Source of the DNA: Nitrospirota bacterium
GTDB taxonomy: Bacteria > NPL-UPA2 > JAADIA01
Length of the DNA: 32,367 bases
Direction of reading: 5' to 3'
NCBI GenBank assembly: GCA_013151555.1
Contig: JAADIA010000091.1
Location: 1-32,367 of the forward strand
The notes below the pieces were generated by a model, which saw only the letters and a list, made by a program, of their open reading frames with translations, was not told the DNA's origin and ran no database searches. The translations under genes were made by a program, and so were the position numbers. How positions within the stretch are numbered: position 1 is the first letter of the stretch; the number at the start of each line of letters is the position of its first letter. This document shows, one piece after another, positions 15,035-23,587 of the stretch.

Positions 15035-17197
15035 ATGCCTACTAAATCATTGGTTATTGTGGAATCGCCGGCTAAGGCAAAGACAATCAACAAGTTCCTC
15101 GGCTCGAATTATCAGGTTAAATCCTGCTGGGGGCATGTGCGGGACCTTCCTAAGAGTAAGCTTGGAGTTAATGTGGAAGATGATTTCCAGCCTGAGTATG
15201 TTACCGTTCGCGGGCGGGGGAAAGTTGTTAAAGAAATTCAGAAAGCAGCTAAAGAAGTAGATAGAATTCTGCTTGCTTCCGATCCTGACCGGGAAGGGGA
15301 AGCTATCTCCTGGCATCTGTCTGAAATTTTAGGAAACAAAGATAGTATCTACCGCATAAATTTCCATGAAATAACTAAAACAGCTATCCGGGAAGCAGTG
15401 AAGAATCCCGGACGGATAGACTTGAATAAGGTCAATGCTCAACAGGCAAGGAGAATTCTGGATAGGATTGTCGGTTATAAATTAAGCCCTCTCCTTTGGA
15501 AGAAAGTAGGGAGAGGTTTAAGTGCGGGAAGAGTGCAATCGGTAGCTGTTCGACTCGTTTACGAGCGGGAGAAAGAGATTGAAAAGTTCGTTCCTCAAGA
15601 GTATTGGTCGGTAATAGCGAGTTTGAGAACAGAATTATCGGGGGATACTTTTGAAGCTAAGCTGGAGAAAATTGATTCCGAAAAGGCGAAGATTGATAAT
15701 GAGGAACAGGTTAAAAAGATAGTCGATGAACTTAAAGGAGCAGAGTTTCATATTAAGAGTATAAAGAGAAAGGATCAGAGAAGAAATCCCTCTCCTCCTT
15801 TCACTACCAGTTACCTGCAGCAAGAGGCTTCCCGGAAGCTCCGTTTTACCGTTAGGAAAACGATGCGGGTAGCTCAACAGCTCTATGAGGGGTTGGAAGT
15901 AGATGGAGAAGGAAGCGTTGGCCTGATTACTTATATGAGAACTGATTCGGTGCGGGTATCGGCAGAGGCTCAGCAGGAGGCTGCGAGTTATATAAAAGAT
16001 AAATTCGGTCCGGAATTTCTTCCTTCCCAACCGCCTCAATATCGGGCAAAGAAAGGGGCTCAGGACGCTCATGAAGCGATCCGACCTACCGACGTGGGAC
16101 GGGAGCCGGAGAGACTTAAACCTTTTCTTAGTCTTGAACAATATCAATTATATAAGTTGATTTGGAACCGTTTCCTGGCCAGTCAGATGAAGCCGGCTCT
16201 TTTCAAGATGACTACTGTTGATATAGCCGCAGGACGGTTCATCCTCCGGGCTACGGGGCTGGAGATGAAGTTTAAAGGGTTTATGGCGGTGTATGTGGAA
16301 GCAAAGGAGGAAGAAGAGAAGCAACCAGGGAACGGGTCGGAAGATGTCGCCGGTCCGGAGAATTCTTCGTCGGGATTGGATGTGAAGAAGAAAAATGAAA
16401 AGCTCTTGCCGGAACTGAAGGAAGGAGAAAAGTTAACTCTTCTTGAATTATTGCCGGGACAGCATTTCACTAAACCTCCGTCCCGGTTTTCGGAAGCCGG
16501 TTTGGTCAGAGCTTTGGAGGAAGAGGGGATTGGACGCCCAAGCACTTATGCGCCTATTATTAATACTATTCAGGAACGGCAATATGTGGAAAAAATTCAG
16601 GGAAGGTTTCATCCTACGGAGTTGGGGGGAATAGTTACGGAGCTTTTAGTGAATCATTTCCCGGAGATTTTAGATGTAAAGTTTACGGCTAACCTGGAAA
16701 ACAAACTGGATGGGATTGAAGAGGGAGAAGTTGATTGGGTACAACTGCTCCGGGAGTTTTATCAGCCGTTTATTATCACTCTGGACAAGGCGAACCGGGA
16801 AGCGAAAAGAGTTAAAAGGAAAGAGATTCCTACCGATCAAACTTGCCCCGATTGCGGGGGAGTGATGATGCTGAAGACGGGAAGATACGGAAAATTCCTG
16901 GCCTGTGGTAATTTCCCTGAATGTCGCCATACTCAATCGGTAACCCTGGGAGTGAAGTGTCCGCAGGAAGGATGCGAGGGGGAGATTGTAGAGAGAAGGT
17001 CCAAGAAGGGAAGAACTTTCTTTGGCTGCAACCGGTTTCCTGAGTGCAAGTTCTTATCCTGGGACAAGCCTGTTGATAAAAAGTGTCCTCAATGTGGAGC
17101 CGGTTTCCTGGTGGAGAAAAGGGGTAAAGAGGGGCAGACTTATCATAAGTGTGTTGATAAAGAGTGTGGATATAAAGAGACTATAGAAAAGGATTAA
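15035..17197 (+). CDS. topA: DNA topoisomerase I (type IA)
   Basis: A 720-residue type IA topoisomerase that relaxes negative supercoils. The TOPRIM domain starts at residue 5 (LVIVESPAKAKTINKFLG) and has the ASDPDREGEAISWHL metal site near 80-95. VNAQQARRILDRIVGYKLSP and SAGRVQSVAVRLV follow. The catalytic tyrosine is Tyr300 in GLITYMRTDS. HEAIRPT and EEGIGRPSTYAPII are the other central motifs. Three C-terminal four-Cys zinc ribbons begin at CPDCGG, CPQEGC and CPQCGA (about 605-715). A variable acidic linker (EEEEKQPGNGSEDVAGPE) splits the gate domain near 425-460. The start has AAAAGGAG at 5-6 nt. Both flanking gaps hold the same TTAAGTATTAAG repeat, whose words overlap the stop codon. Confidence 0.97.
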   Translation: MPTKSLVIVESPAKAKTINKFLGSNYQVKSCWGHVRDLPKSKLGVNVEDDFQPEYVTVRGRGKVVKEIQKAAKEVDRILLASDPDREGEAISWHLSEILGNKDSIYRINFHEITKTAIREAVKNPGRIDLNKVNAQQARRILDRIVGYKLSPLLWKKVGRGLSAGRVQSVAVRLVYEREKEIEKFVPQEYWSVIASLRTELSGDTFEAKLEKIDSEKAKIDNEEQVKKIVDELKGAEFHIKSIKRKDQRRNPSPPFTTSYLQQEASRKLRFTVRKTMRVAQQLYEGLEVDGEGSVGLITYMRTDSVRVSAEAQQEAASYIKDKFGPEFLPSQPPQYRAKKGAQDAHEAIRPTDVGREPERLKPFLSLEQYQLYKLIWNRFLASQMKPALFKMTTVDIAAGRFILRATGLEMKFKGFMAVYVEAKEEEEKQPGNGSEDVAGPENSSSGLDVKKKNEKLLPELKEGEKLTLLELLPGQHFTKPPSRFSEAGLVRALEEEGIGRPSTYAPIINTIQERQYVEKIQGRFHPTELGGIVTELLVNHFPEILDVKFTANLENKLDGIEEGEVDWVQLLREFYQPFIITLDKANREAKRVKRKEIPTDQTCPDCGGVMMLKTGRYGKFLACGNFPECRHTQSVTLGVKCPQEGCEGEIVERRSKKGRTFFGCNRFPECKFLSWDKPVDKKCPQCGAGFLVEKRGKEGQTYHKCVDKECGYKETIEKD

Positions 17198-17304
17198 GTA
17201 TTAAGGATTAAGTATTAAGAATTAAGTGTTAAAGATTGGGGATTGGATGGGGATTACAACTTAATACTTACAACTTAATACTTAATACTTAATACTTACA
17301 ACTA
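17197..17304. repeat. TTAAGTATTAAG iterated-word inverted repeat, copy 2
   Basis: This fills the topA-xer gap. The left arm iterates GATTAAGTATTAAG, the centre is GATTGGGGATTGGATGGGG, and the right arm iterates ACTTAATACTTACAA. It starts inside the topA stop codon and ends about 7 nt before the xer start, so it occupies the place where a ribosome site would be. Confidence 0.85.
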
Positions 17305-17310
17305 TTTCTT

Positions 17311-18264
17311 ATGGATAAATATATTAAAAGATTTATGACTTACCTGGAAATCGAGCGGAATTTCTCTCGTCATACCTTGATGAGTTATGGGGGAGATTTG
17401 AGACAGTTTGCCGGTTTTTTATTAAGGAGTTCTCTGTCTGCGTCCGGTTTGCCTGCACAGGCAGGTCGAAAGCTTCCTCAGGGAGAAAATATCCCGGATG
17501 CCGTTGACTACCTGACGATCAGGGAATTCCTGGCTTATCTTCAGGAAAGGGGAATCAGCCGGCGGACGGTTTCCCGGAAGTTAGCTGCTTTGCGTTCTTT
17601 CTTTAAGTTCCTTTGCGAGGAAGGTTATTCTTCTTCTGATCCCACGGCAGGTTTGAGGACTCCGCGTTTGGAGAAGAGACTTCCTCAGTTTCTTGACCTG
17701 GAACAGGTGACAAAGTTAATGGAGGCTCCCCGGGGAGAGGGGGTTCTTGAACTGAGGGATAGGGCTATTTTAGAAACTCTTTATAGTACCGGGATGCGGG
17801 TGAGTGAACTTATCGGTCTTAATGCTTCTCAGATAGATTTTATTGGGGGCGCTTTGAAAGTTATGGGTAAGGGGAGAAAAGAGCGAATAGTTCCTGTTGG
17901 GGAGAAAGCTTTAGAAGCGCTGAACCGTTATCTGGATAAACGGACGGAGTTGTTCCGGAGAAGGAAAAAGGATATCTTGCCGGATAGGAAAGCGCTCTTT
18001 CTTAATAACTGGGGAGGGAGGCTTACTGCTCGCAGTGTCATTAGGATGGTGAAGAAGTATATTGGAAAGATATCCACTGAGATGAATATCAGCCCGCATA
18101 CTTTAAGACATACCTTCGCTACTCATCTTCTTAACGCCGGAGCAGATTTGAGAGCTGTCCAGGAACTCCTTGGGCACGTTAGTCTTTCTACTACTCAGAT
18201 ATATACGCATGTAACTGTGCCGAGGTTAAAGAAAGTTTATGATCGAGCTCATCCGAGAGCTTGA
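17311..18264 (+). CDS. xerC: Tyrosine recombinase XerC/XerD
   Basis: A 317-residue tyrosine recombinase that resolves chromosome dimers. The N-terminal SAM-like core-binding domain (residues 1-120) is followed by the catalytic domain with Arg in STGMRVSELIGL, Lys in MGKGRKER, HTLRHTFATH (His and Arg), LLGHVSLSTTQIYTHV (His and the catalytic Tyr). Position after topA is the usual one for xerC, but sequence alone does not separate XerC from XerD. Near residues 40-70 the protein carries about 19 residues more than E. coli XerD; this insert (SASGLPAQAGRK) is encoded by a stretch with the perfect inverted repeat TGCCTG-CA-CAGGCA at 17450-17463. No ribosome site is visible before the ATG. Confidence 0.93.
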   Translation: MDKYIKRFMTYLEIERNFSRHTLMSYGGDLRQFAGFLLRSSLSASGLPAQAGRKLPQGENIPDAVDYLTIREFLAYLQERGISRRTVSRKLAALRSFFKFLCEEGYSSSDPTAGLRTPRLEKRLPQFLDLEQVTKLMEAPRGEGVLELRDRAILETLYSTGMRVSELIGLNASQIDFIGGALKVMGKGRKERIVPVGEKALEALNRYLDKRTELFRRRKKDILPDRKALFLNNWGGRLTARSVIRMVKKYIGKISTEMNISPHTLRHTFATHLLNAGADLRAVQELLGHVSLSTTQIYTHVTVPRLKKVYDRAHPRA

Positions 18265-18270
18265 AAAATA

Positions 18271-18470
18271 GGCACAAAGGCACAGAGGCACAAAGTAGCA
18301 AAGGCACAAAGGAAAAAATAAGAGCCTATATACTTGCAGTTATGTGGAGTGTGGAGCATAAACTATTTGCCCATTTAAGTACTTGTTTTGCTTTTAGTTG
18401 CAGTTAAAGATTTTTTTGTTTTTTTAACTCTGTGCCTTTGTGCCTCTGTGCCTTTGTGTCTCTGTGCCTT
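18271..18470. repeat. GGCACARA iterated-word hairpin element, copy 1
   Basis: It starts 6 nt after the xer stop. The left arm (18271-18310) iterates the period-8 words GGCACAAA/GGCACAGA. The right arm (18427-18470) iterates the complement CTCTGTGCCTTTGTGCC. The loop is longer than in other copies but shares AGGAAAAAATAAG, ATACTTGCAGTT and TTTTTTTAACTCTGTGCC with copies 2 and 3. Confidence 0.88.
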
Positions 18471-18489
18471 CTTTTACTATTAGGATGTC

Positions 18490-18518
18490 TTGACAGAGGC
18501 GAATTTGTATTATATAGT
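18490..18518 (+). promoter_or_regulatory. Sigma-70-type promoter of hslVU
   Basis: TTGACA (18490-18495), a 17-nt spacer and TATAGT (18513-18518). It lies directly after the GGCACARA element. The predicted transcript starts near 18525 and runs through the AATAACC repeat, giving a leader of about 240 nt before hslV. Confidence 0.72.
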
Positions 18519-18540
18519 ATGGAGGCGTTGAAATAAACAA

Positions 18541-18720
18541 GAGCCAAGAAATAATAACCAATAATCAAGCACCAAATATCAAATAAGCTCCAAATACCAA
18601 TAATCAATAATCAAACTGAGAAGATTTTCCTGTCATTAGATTGGAACCTTGTCTGGTGATTGGTGATTTAGACATTGGTTATTATTTGGTTATTGTAATT
18701 TGGTAATTGGTTATTATTTG
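18541..18720. repeat. AATAACC iterated-word inverted repeat, copy 2
   Basis: The left arm iterates AATAACCAATAATCAAG, ATCAAATAAGCTCCAAATACC and similar words; the right arm reads GGTGATTTAGACATTGGTT then TATTATTTGGTTATTG. The centre (18621-18655) is not repetitive. It shares ATCAAGCACCAAAT and the right-arm words with copy 1 at 11221-11320. With the previous two entries it accounts for the whole 500-bp xer-hslV gap; no gene is seen there. Confidence 0.82.
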
Positions 18721-18764
18721 TTTGTTTTAGCTTGCTATAAGACATAATACGAGGTGAAACAGTT

Positions 18765-19292
18765 ATGTATCGAGGGACGACTATTCTTTCAGTTAGACAT
18801 AAGGGAAAAGTAGCCTTAGGAGGGGACGGGCAGGTTACTCACGATATAACTATTATGAAACATAAGGCTAAGAAAGTGAGACGGATGGCTGAGGGTAAGG
18901 TATTGGCTGGTTTCGCCGGGACGGCGGCTGATGCCTTTACTCTGTTTGAAAAATTTGAGGGAAAGTTAGGGCAGTATAGCAATAATCTTTACCGGGCAGC
19001 AGTAGAACTGGCCAAAGAATGGAGAACGGATAGAATTTTGAGAAGGTTAGAAGCCTCATTGGTAGTGGTGGATAAAACTCATTCCCTTCTCGTTTCCGGA
19101 AACGGGGATGTAATCGAACCGGATGATGGGATACTTTCCATTGGCGCCGGAGGGCCCTATGCCCTGGCGGCAAGCCGGGCTCTGATTCAATATTCTCAAC
19201 TTTCGGTGAAGGAAATTGTCAAACAAGCTCTTTTAATTACGGCTTCCATCTGTATTTACACTAATGACCAGATTACGGTAGAGGACTTATGA
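18765..19292 (+). CDS. hslV: ATP-dependent protease subunit HslV
   Basis: A 175-residue proteasome-beta-like peptidase of the HslUV (ClpQY) complex, the normal length. The pro-sequence MYRG precedes the N-terminal nucleophile Thr5 in [18 protein letters not shown] holds the catalytic-site Asp region, then KVRRM supplies the conserved Lys. [32 protein letters not shown] and [16 protein letters not shown] are strongly conserved family blocks. It starts with ATG behind GAGGTGAAA, and its stop overlaps the hslU start by four bases (ATGA). A consensus promoter precedes it. Confidence 0.97.
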   Translation: MYRGTTILSVRHKGKVALGGDGQVTHDITIMKHKAKKVRRMAEGKVLAGFAGTAADAFTLFEKFEGKLGQYSNNLYRAAVELAKEWRTDRILRRLEASLVVVDKTHSLLVSGNGDVIEPDDGILSIGAGGPYALAASRALIQYSQLSVKEIVKQALLITASICIYTNDQITVEDL

Positions 19293-20659
19293 CTGATACT
19301 TTAACTCCCAAAGAGATTGTTAAAGAGCTGGATAAATATATTATCAGCCAGGATGAAGCTAAGAAATCGGTAGCTATTGCTTTGAGGAATCGCTGGCGGA
19401 GGCAGAAGCTTGCTCCCGAATTGCGAGATGAGGTAGTTCCTAAGAATATAATTATGATCGGGCCTACGGGAGTGGGGAAGACAGAAATTGCTCGTCGCTT
19501 AGCTCGATTGGCTCAAGCTCCTTTTATTAAGGTGGAAGCTTCCAAATATACGGAAGTGGGATATGTAGGCCGGGATGTGGAGTCTATGGTTAGAGATCTT
19601 GCCGACCTTGCCGTTAACATGATAAAAAATGAGAAGGCAGAGGGAGTGAAGAATAAAGCTAAAGAATTAGCCGAGGAGAGGTTGCTGGATCTTTTGTTTC
19701 CCTCGGCGCCGATGCAGGTTTCTCCTGATTCGATGGGGTTGGAGACGCTTCCTTCAGATTCTGAGGAGGAAGAAGCTCAGAGGGAGAGAACTCGAGAAAA
19801 ATTGAGGAAAAAGCTGCGGGCAGGGGTGTTGGAAAAGAGATTAGTTGAACTTGAGGTCAGGGATAAGTTTGTTCCTCTGGTGGAAATATTCTCCAGTTCC
19901 GGTATGGAAGAGATGGATGTAAATATCAATGAGATGTTTGGAAAGATGTTTCCCCAGCGAATGAAAAAGAGGAAGGTGACTGTAGGGGAAGCCAGAAGAA
20001 TATTAAATCAGGAAGAGGCCCAGAAGCTGATCAATATGGATGAGGTGATAGCAGAGGCTATTTCCCGGGTAGAGAACTCGGGGATAATATTCCTGGATGA
20101 GTTAGATAAGATTGCCGGTCGGGAGCAGGGAACGGGACCGGATGTTTCCCGGGAAGGAGTGCAGCGGGATATTCTCCCTATGGTAGAAGGGACAACGGTA
20201 GCTACCAGATATGGGATGGTCAAGACCGATCATATTCTCTTCATTGCCGCGGGAGCCTTCCATATTTCTAAACCTTCCGACCTTATTCCTGAACTGCAAG
20301 GAAGATTTCCCATCCGGGTGGAGCTGCAAAGTCTTTCCCAGGAGGATTTCAAGAAGATTCTTACTCAACCGCGCAATGCTCTTATAAAACAATATACGGC
20401 TCTTCTGGAAACGGAAAGTATCAAGATAAAGTTTACCCGGGAAGCTATAGATGAGATTGCTTCTATAGCTTCTATCGTTAATAGCCGGATGGAGAATATT
20501 GGAGCTCGCCGGCTTTATACTATTATGGAAAAGCTTATTGAGGATATATCTTTTAATGCTCCTGATGGTCCCCGGAAGGTGACTATTGGGGCTAAGTATG
20601 TGAAAAATAGGCTCTCTGCGATAATTAAAGACCAGGATTTGAGCAAGTATATACTTTAA
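19289..20659 (+). CDS. hslU: ATP-dependent protease ATPase subunit HslU
   Basis: A 456-residue AAA+ unfoldase that feeds substrates to HslV. Motifs: [20 protein letters not shown] near 14-33, Walker A GPTGVGKT near 57-64, pore loop GYVGRD near 92-97, an I-domain (about 110-240) with an acidic stretch, Walker [12 protein letters not shown] near 265-275, and sensor-2/arginine region [11 protein letters not shown]. The C-terminus DLSKYIL matches the tail that inserts into HslV. Overlap with hslV (ATGA) indicates coupled translation. The gene is full length. Confidence 0.97.
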   Translation: MTDTLTPKEIVKELDKYIISQDEAKKSVAIALRNRWRRQKLAPELRDEVVPKNIIMIGPTGVGKTEIARRLARLAQAPFIKVEASKYTEVGYVGRDVESMVRDLADLAVNMIKNEKAEGVKNKAKELAEERLLDLLFPSAPMQVSPDSMGLETLPSDSEEEEAQRERTREKLRKKLRAGVLEKRLVELEVRDKFVPLVEIFSSSGMEEMDVNINEMFGKMFPQRMKKRKVTVGEARRILNQEEAQKLINMDEVIAEAISRVENSGIIFLDELDKIAGREQGTGPDVSREGVQRDILPMVEGTTVATRYGMVKTDHILFIAAGAFHISKPSDLIPELQGRFPIRVELQSLSQEDFKKILTQPRNALIKQYTALLETESIKIKFTREAIDEIASIASIVNSRMENIGARRLYTIMEKLIEDISFNAPDGPRKVTIGAKYVKNRLSAIIKDQDLSKYIL

Positions 20660-20664
20660 GATAG

Positions 20665-20822
20665 ATTAAAGATGGTTTAAGGTTAAAAGTTTAAAGTTTA
20701 AGGTTTAAGGTTGAAGGGGAAAAGAAAGTAAAAAAGGTGGTTTAAGGTTAAAGAGGAAGAAAATCTTCAAAATAAGGGCTGGTTGTTTACTTTAAACTTT
20801 CAACTTTGAACCTTAAACCATT
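20665..20822. repeat. GGTTTAAGGTTAAA iterated-word inverted repeat
   Basis: This fills most of the 271-bp hslU-rpsB gap. The left part iterates TTTAAGGTTAAAAG and TTTAAGGTTTAAGG with about a 7-nt period; the right arm reads CTTTAAACTTTCAACTTTG then ACCTTAAACCATTTTT, its complement. The whole can fold as an AT-rich hairpin ending in a T-run. The rest of the gap holds the rpsB promoter. Confidence 0.82.
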
Positions 20823-20843
20823 TTTCATAAACTATTTTTCTGC

Positions 20844-20872
20844 TTGTCAGAAGAATAAGGGTGTGTTATACT
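20844..20872 (+). promoter_or_regulatory. Sigma-70-type promoter of rpsB-tsf
   Basis: TTGTCA (20844-20849), a 17-nt spacer and TATACT (20867-20872). The predicted start near 20879 leaves a leader of about 50 nt with AAAGGAGG before the TTG start of rpsB. Confidence 0.75.
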
Positions 20873-20930
20873 TTCCGGAAAAATTAGGTTAGAACTGATT
20901 TTGTGACAGCGATTGAAAGGAGGCAGGCAA

Positions 20931-21938
20931 TTGGCAGCTATTTTCTTGAGGGAGCTTTTAGAAGTAGGGGTCCATTTCGGTCATCAGACTAAACGTTGGA
21001 ATCCAAAAATGGCCCGCTACATATTTGGAGAGAGAAACGGCATTTATATTATTGACCTACTGAAAACAGTAGAAAACTTGAAGAAAGCCAGTAAGTTTTT
21101 AACGGAACTTGTTGGAGGCGGAGGAACGGTTCTCTTTGTGGGGACGAAGAAGCAAGCTCGGGAAACCATTAAACTGGAAGCTACCAGATGTGAGATGTTC
21201 TATGTTAATAATCGCTGGTTAGGAGGAATGCTGACTAATTTCCAGACAATAAAGAAGAGTGTCAGCCGTTTGAAGCAGCTTAAGCGAATGGAGGAAGAAG
21301 GGACTTTTGATATTCTTCCCAAGAAAGAGGTAATTAAACTCAACAAAGAAAAAGAGAAATTGGAAAAGAATCTGGCCGGGGTTGAGGAAATGCATAGTTT
21401 GCCGGCAGCTCTTTTTGTTGTTGATGTTAAAAAGGAGAAGATAGCTGTTTCTGAGGCTAATAAATTAGAGATACCGGTTGTGGCTCTCGTGGATACTAAT
21501 TGTGACCCGGATGAAATAACTTTCTGTATTCCGGGTAATGATGATGCTATCAAGGCAATAAAGGTTCTCTGTTCCCGGATTGCTGATGCTATCTTAAAAG
21601 GGAAAGAAATGGCTAGGGCCGGGGAAAAGAAGGTTGAGGATGAGAAAGAAGAAATGGTAGCTGCTCTTACTGAAAGTCCATCTGTCTCGGGAAAGCAAAG
21701 TGACGAAGGTATGAAACCGGCACAAAGTGATAAAGGCGTAAAAAAGGCACAGAGGCACGCAGGCACAGAGGCACACAGGGATAAAGATACAAAGGGACAA
21801 AGTGATAAGGGCGTAAAAAAGGCACAGAGGCACACAGGCACAGAGGTACAAAGGGATAAAGATACAAAGGCACAAAGTGACGGAGGCGTAAAGGCACAGA
21901 GTGATAAAGGTGCAGAGGCACAGACAAAGAAGGTATAG
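20931..21938 (+). CDS. rpsB: 30S ribosomal protein S2 with repeat-derived C-terminal extension
   Basis: Residues 1 to about 228 are a normal S2: [20 protein letters not shown] at the start, [42 protein letters not shown] and VDTNCDPD. S2 binds the 30S head-body junction near S1. I chose the TTG at 20931: AAAGGAGG precedes it, and it places the protein start where S2 usually starts; an in-frame TTG at 20913 has no ribosome site. The total of 335 residues is about 90-100 more than usual. The extra tail is polar and repetitive ([11 protein letters not shown] ... [11 protein letters not shown]), with an exact 75-bp (25-residue) period. Its DNA is built from the GGCACARA words that form hairpins between genes elsewhere in the window. 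Confidence 0.95.
   Translation: MAAIFLRELLEVGVHFGHQTKRWNPKMARYIFGERNGIYIIDLLKTVENLKKASKFLTELVGGGGTVLFVGTKKQARETIKLEATRCEMFYVNNRWLGGMLTNFQTIKKSVSRLKQLKRMEEEGTFDILPKKEVIKLNKEKEKLEKNLAGVEEMHSLPAALFVVDVKKEKIAVSEANKLEIPVVALVDTNCDPDEITFCIPGNDDAIKAIKVLCSRIADAILKGKEMARAGEKKVEDEKEEMVAALTESPSVSGKQSDEGMKPAQSDKGVKKAQRHAGTEAHRDKDTKGQSDKGVKKAQRHTGTEVQRDKDTKAQSDGGVKAQSDKGAEAQTKKV
21719..21927 (+). repeat. GGCACARA-word tandem repeat inside rpsB (75-bp period)
   Basis: CAAAGTGATAAAGGCGTAAA begins at 21723, and near-identical copies begin at 21798 and 21873, exactly 75 bp apart, so the frame is kept. Units contain GGCACAGAGGCACRCAGGCAC, the left-arm word of the intergenic elements. No complementary arm follows. 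Confidence 0.88.
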
Positions 21939-21968
21939 GGGATAAGAATTAAGGAGGAAGATAATAAA

Positions 21969-22508
21969 GTGAGTGAGAAGACGAAGATAACTTCAGATAT
22001 GGTTAAAAAACTGCGGGATATGAGTGGAGCAGGGGTGATGAGCTGTAAAAAAGCTCTGGCTGAAACAGACGGGGATTTTGAGAAAGCACTAAGATTTTTG
22101 CGGGAGAAAGGACTTTCTTTAGCCGCTAAAAAGGCGGGGAGGGATACGAGAGAGGGGTTGATTTCATCCTATATCCATTTCGGAAGTAAGATCGGGGTTT
22201 TGATAGAACTTAACTGTGAAACCGATTTTGTAGCCAAGACGGATGAGTTTAAGCAATTGGCTAAAGATATTTCTATGCATATTGCCTGGAACAATCCTCA
22301 ATTTCTGTCGCGTGACGATGTGCCCGGGGAAATAGTGGAACAGGAAGGCAATCGAGAAAAGTATTTTTCTCAGGTCTGTCTTCTCGAGCAGCCTTTTCTT
22401 AAAGATAATGAACTCTCCGTAAATGATTATCTGTCTTCGGCGATTGCCAGGATAGGTGAGAATATCAAAATAAGGCGCTTTGTGAGGTACCAGTTAGGGG
22501 AAGAGTGA
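21969..22508 (+). CDS. tsf: Elongation factor Ts (short form)
   Basis: A 179-residue nucleotide-exchange factor for EF-Tu. The N-terminal UBA-like domain has TSDMVKKLRDMSGAGVMSCK and the LREKGLSLAAKKAGR helix; the core has the EF-Tu contact motif TDFVAKTDEF (T85-F94). The usual length is 280-300; only one core subdomain plus the C-terminal helix (SVNDYLSSAIARIGENIKIR) remains, as in Thermus-type EF-Ts of about 196 residues. The start is GTG at 21969 behind AAGGAGGAAG. It follows rpsB by 30 bp in the universal order. Confidence 0.95.
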   Translation: MSEKTKITSDMVKKLRDMSGAGVMSCKKALAETDGDFEKALRFLREKGLSLAAKKAGRDTREGLISSYIHFGSKIGVLIELNCETDFVAKTDEFKQLAKDISMHIAWNNPQFLSRDDVPGEIVEQEGNREKYFSQVCLLEQPFLKDNELSVNDYLSSAIARIGENIKIRRFVRYQLGEE

Positions 22509-22603
22509 GATAGAATATAAGTTAAACTAAAAGACAAGTTAACGAGTGCTCAAGTGCTCATAAAGATTCCTTACACGTTGCCTGGATAGTGAGAATATAA
22601 TAG

Positions 22604-23323
22604 ATGAAAAAAAGTCCTGTTTATAAACGTATTCTTCTAAAACTAAGTGGAGAAGCCTTGCAGGGGCGTCAGAAGTATGGTATTAACCCGCAGGTAGTTA
22701 GAACTATTGCTGAGGAAATAAAGGATATTAAGGAACTTGGTTTGGAAATAGCTATTGTTGTAGGAGGGGGTAATATTTTTCGGGGGGGAGTAGCTGATAA
22801 CAAAGATTTAGCGCGTTCAACTGCTGATTACATGGGTATGTTGGCGACCGGAATAAATGCTCTGGCTTTACAAAGTGCCCTGGAAAGAATTGGGGTGGAT
22901 ACTCGTATTCAGACAGCTATTGAAATGAGAGATTTAGCTGAGCCTTATATCAGACGTCGGGCTATTCGTCATCTGGAGAAAGGAAGAGTGGTTATCTTTT
23001 CCGGAGGCACCGGTAGTCCTTATTTTACTACGGATACTGCGGCAGCCTTAAGGGCGGTTGAGGTTGGGGCGGAAGTAATCTTAAAAGCGACCAAAGTAGA
23101 TGGTGTTTACAATGCGGATCCGGTTCTTCATCCCGAGGCCAGAAGATATAGCCGATTGAAGTATATGGAGGCCATTAAAAAAAGGCTTAAGATAATGGAC
23201 TCGACGGCCCTTTCGCTTTGTATGGATAATGGCATGCCCATCATTGTTTTTAATTTAAGAAAGAAAGGCAATATCAAGAGAGTTGTTGAGGGAGAGACGA
23301 TAGGAACAGTGGTGGAGGGATAA
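22604..23323 (+). CDS. pyrH: Uridylate kinase (UMP kinase)
   Basis: A 239-residue amino-acid-kinase-fold enzyme that phosphorylates UMP to UDP. Motifs: [11 protein letters not shown] near residues 8-18, [11 protein letters not shown] near 52-62, [17 protein letters not shown] near 75, [23 protein letters not shown] near 135, [13 protein letters not shown] near 163 and the C-terminal GTVVEG. Length is normal. The ATG has no clear ribosome site; TATAAT sits at 22596-22601, only two bases upstream, too close for an ordinary promoter of this gene. Upstream is a 95-bp gap with the tandem TGCTCAAG/TGCTCATA words. Confidence 0.96.
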   Translation: MKKSPVYKRILLKLSGEALQGRQKYGINPQVVRTIAEEIKDIKELGLEIAIVVGGGNIFRGGVADNKDLARSTADYMGMLATGINALALQSALERIGVDTRIQTAIEMRDLAEPYIRRRAIRHLEKGRVVIFSGGTGSPYFTTDTAAALRAVEVGAEVILKATKVDGVYNADPVLHPEARRYSRLKYMEAIKKRLKIMDSTALSLCMDNGMPIIVFNLRKKGNIKRVVEGETIGTVVEG

Positions 23324-23338
23324 AAGTAGGAACAAGGT

Positions 23339-23405
23339 ATTTTTCGCTCGCCCTCCAGAGGCGGACAGGCGTGCGGTGCTCACTGCTACGCTTCAGTCGA
23401 AAAGA
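23339..23405. repeat. GC-rich nested palindrome in the pyrH-frr gap
   Basis: TTTTCG (23341-23346) and CGAAAA (23398-23403) form outer arms; inside, CCTC-CA-GAGG and GGCGGACAGGCGTGCGG form smaller hairpins. The GC content stands out from the rest of the gap. It looks like a dispersed element, but only one copy is in the window. Confidence 0.6.
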
Positions 23406-23531
23406 GATAGAAATTAAACTCTCCCCATTACTTCCTCCCCCTTTTTGCTTTTGAAAGTCCTGGAAGTGCTCCGCATTTCTCAGGGTAATCATTAATTAAA
23501 ATGCTAAGTGTGTGAATTATATAGCCCTACG

Positions 23532-23546
23532 GGTGAATTATTCACC
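23532..23546. repeat. Perfect 7-bp palindrome before frr
   Basis: GGTGAATTATTCACC, arms GGTGAAT and ATTCACC around one T. It could be a small repeat or an operator; it ends 41 bp before the frr start. Confidence 0.55.
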
Positions 23547-23587
23547 GGGAAGTGAATAGTTCTGGTTAGATGGAGGAAATGAGAACA

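Noticed and set aside
18271-18470. CRISPR-like array
   Set aside because: The words are 8 bp with a slipping period and no unique spacers, and they are mirrored in the other arm; no cas genes are present.
21200-21927. Long antisense open frames opposite rpsB (Cys/Leu/Pro-rich, up to 213 codons)
   Set aside because: They are a by-product of the rpsB coding sequence and its GGCACARA tandem repeat read backwards (LCLCASVP runs). There is no ribosome site and rpsB itself is certain.
21719-21927. Diversity-generating retroelement target in rpsB
   Set aside because: There is no template repeat with adenine-specific changes and no reverse transcriptase gene in the window; the tandem period explains the pattern.
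22596-22601. TATAAT as promoter of pyrH with leaderless start
   Set aside because: It lies two bases from the ATG, closer than the 5-7 nt needed before a transcript start, and no -35 box sits at 17 nt.
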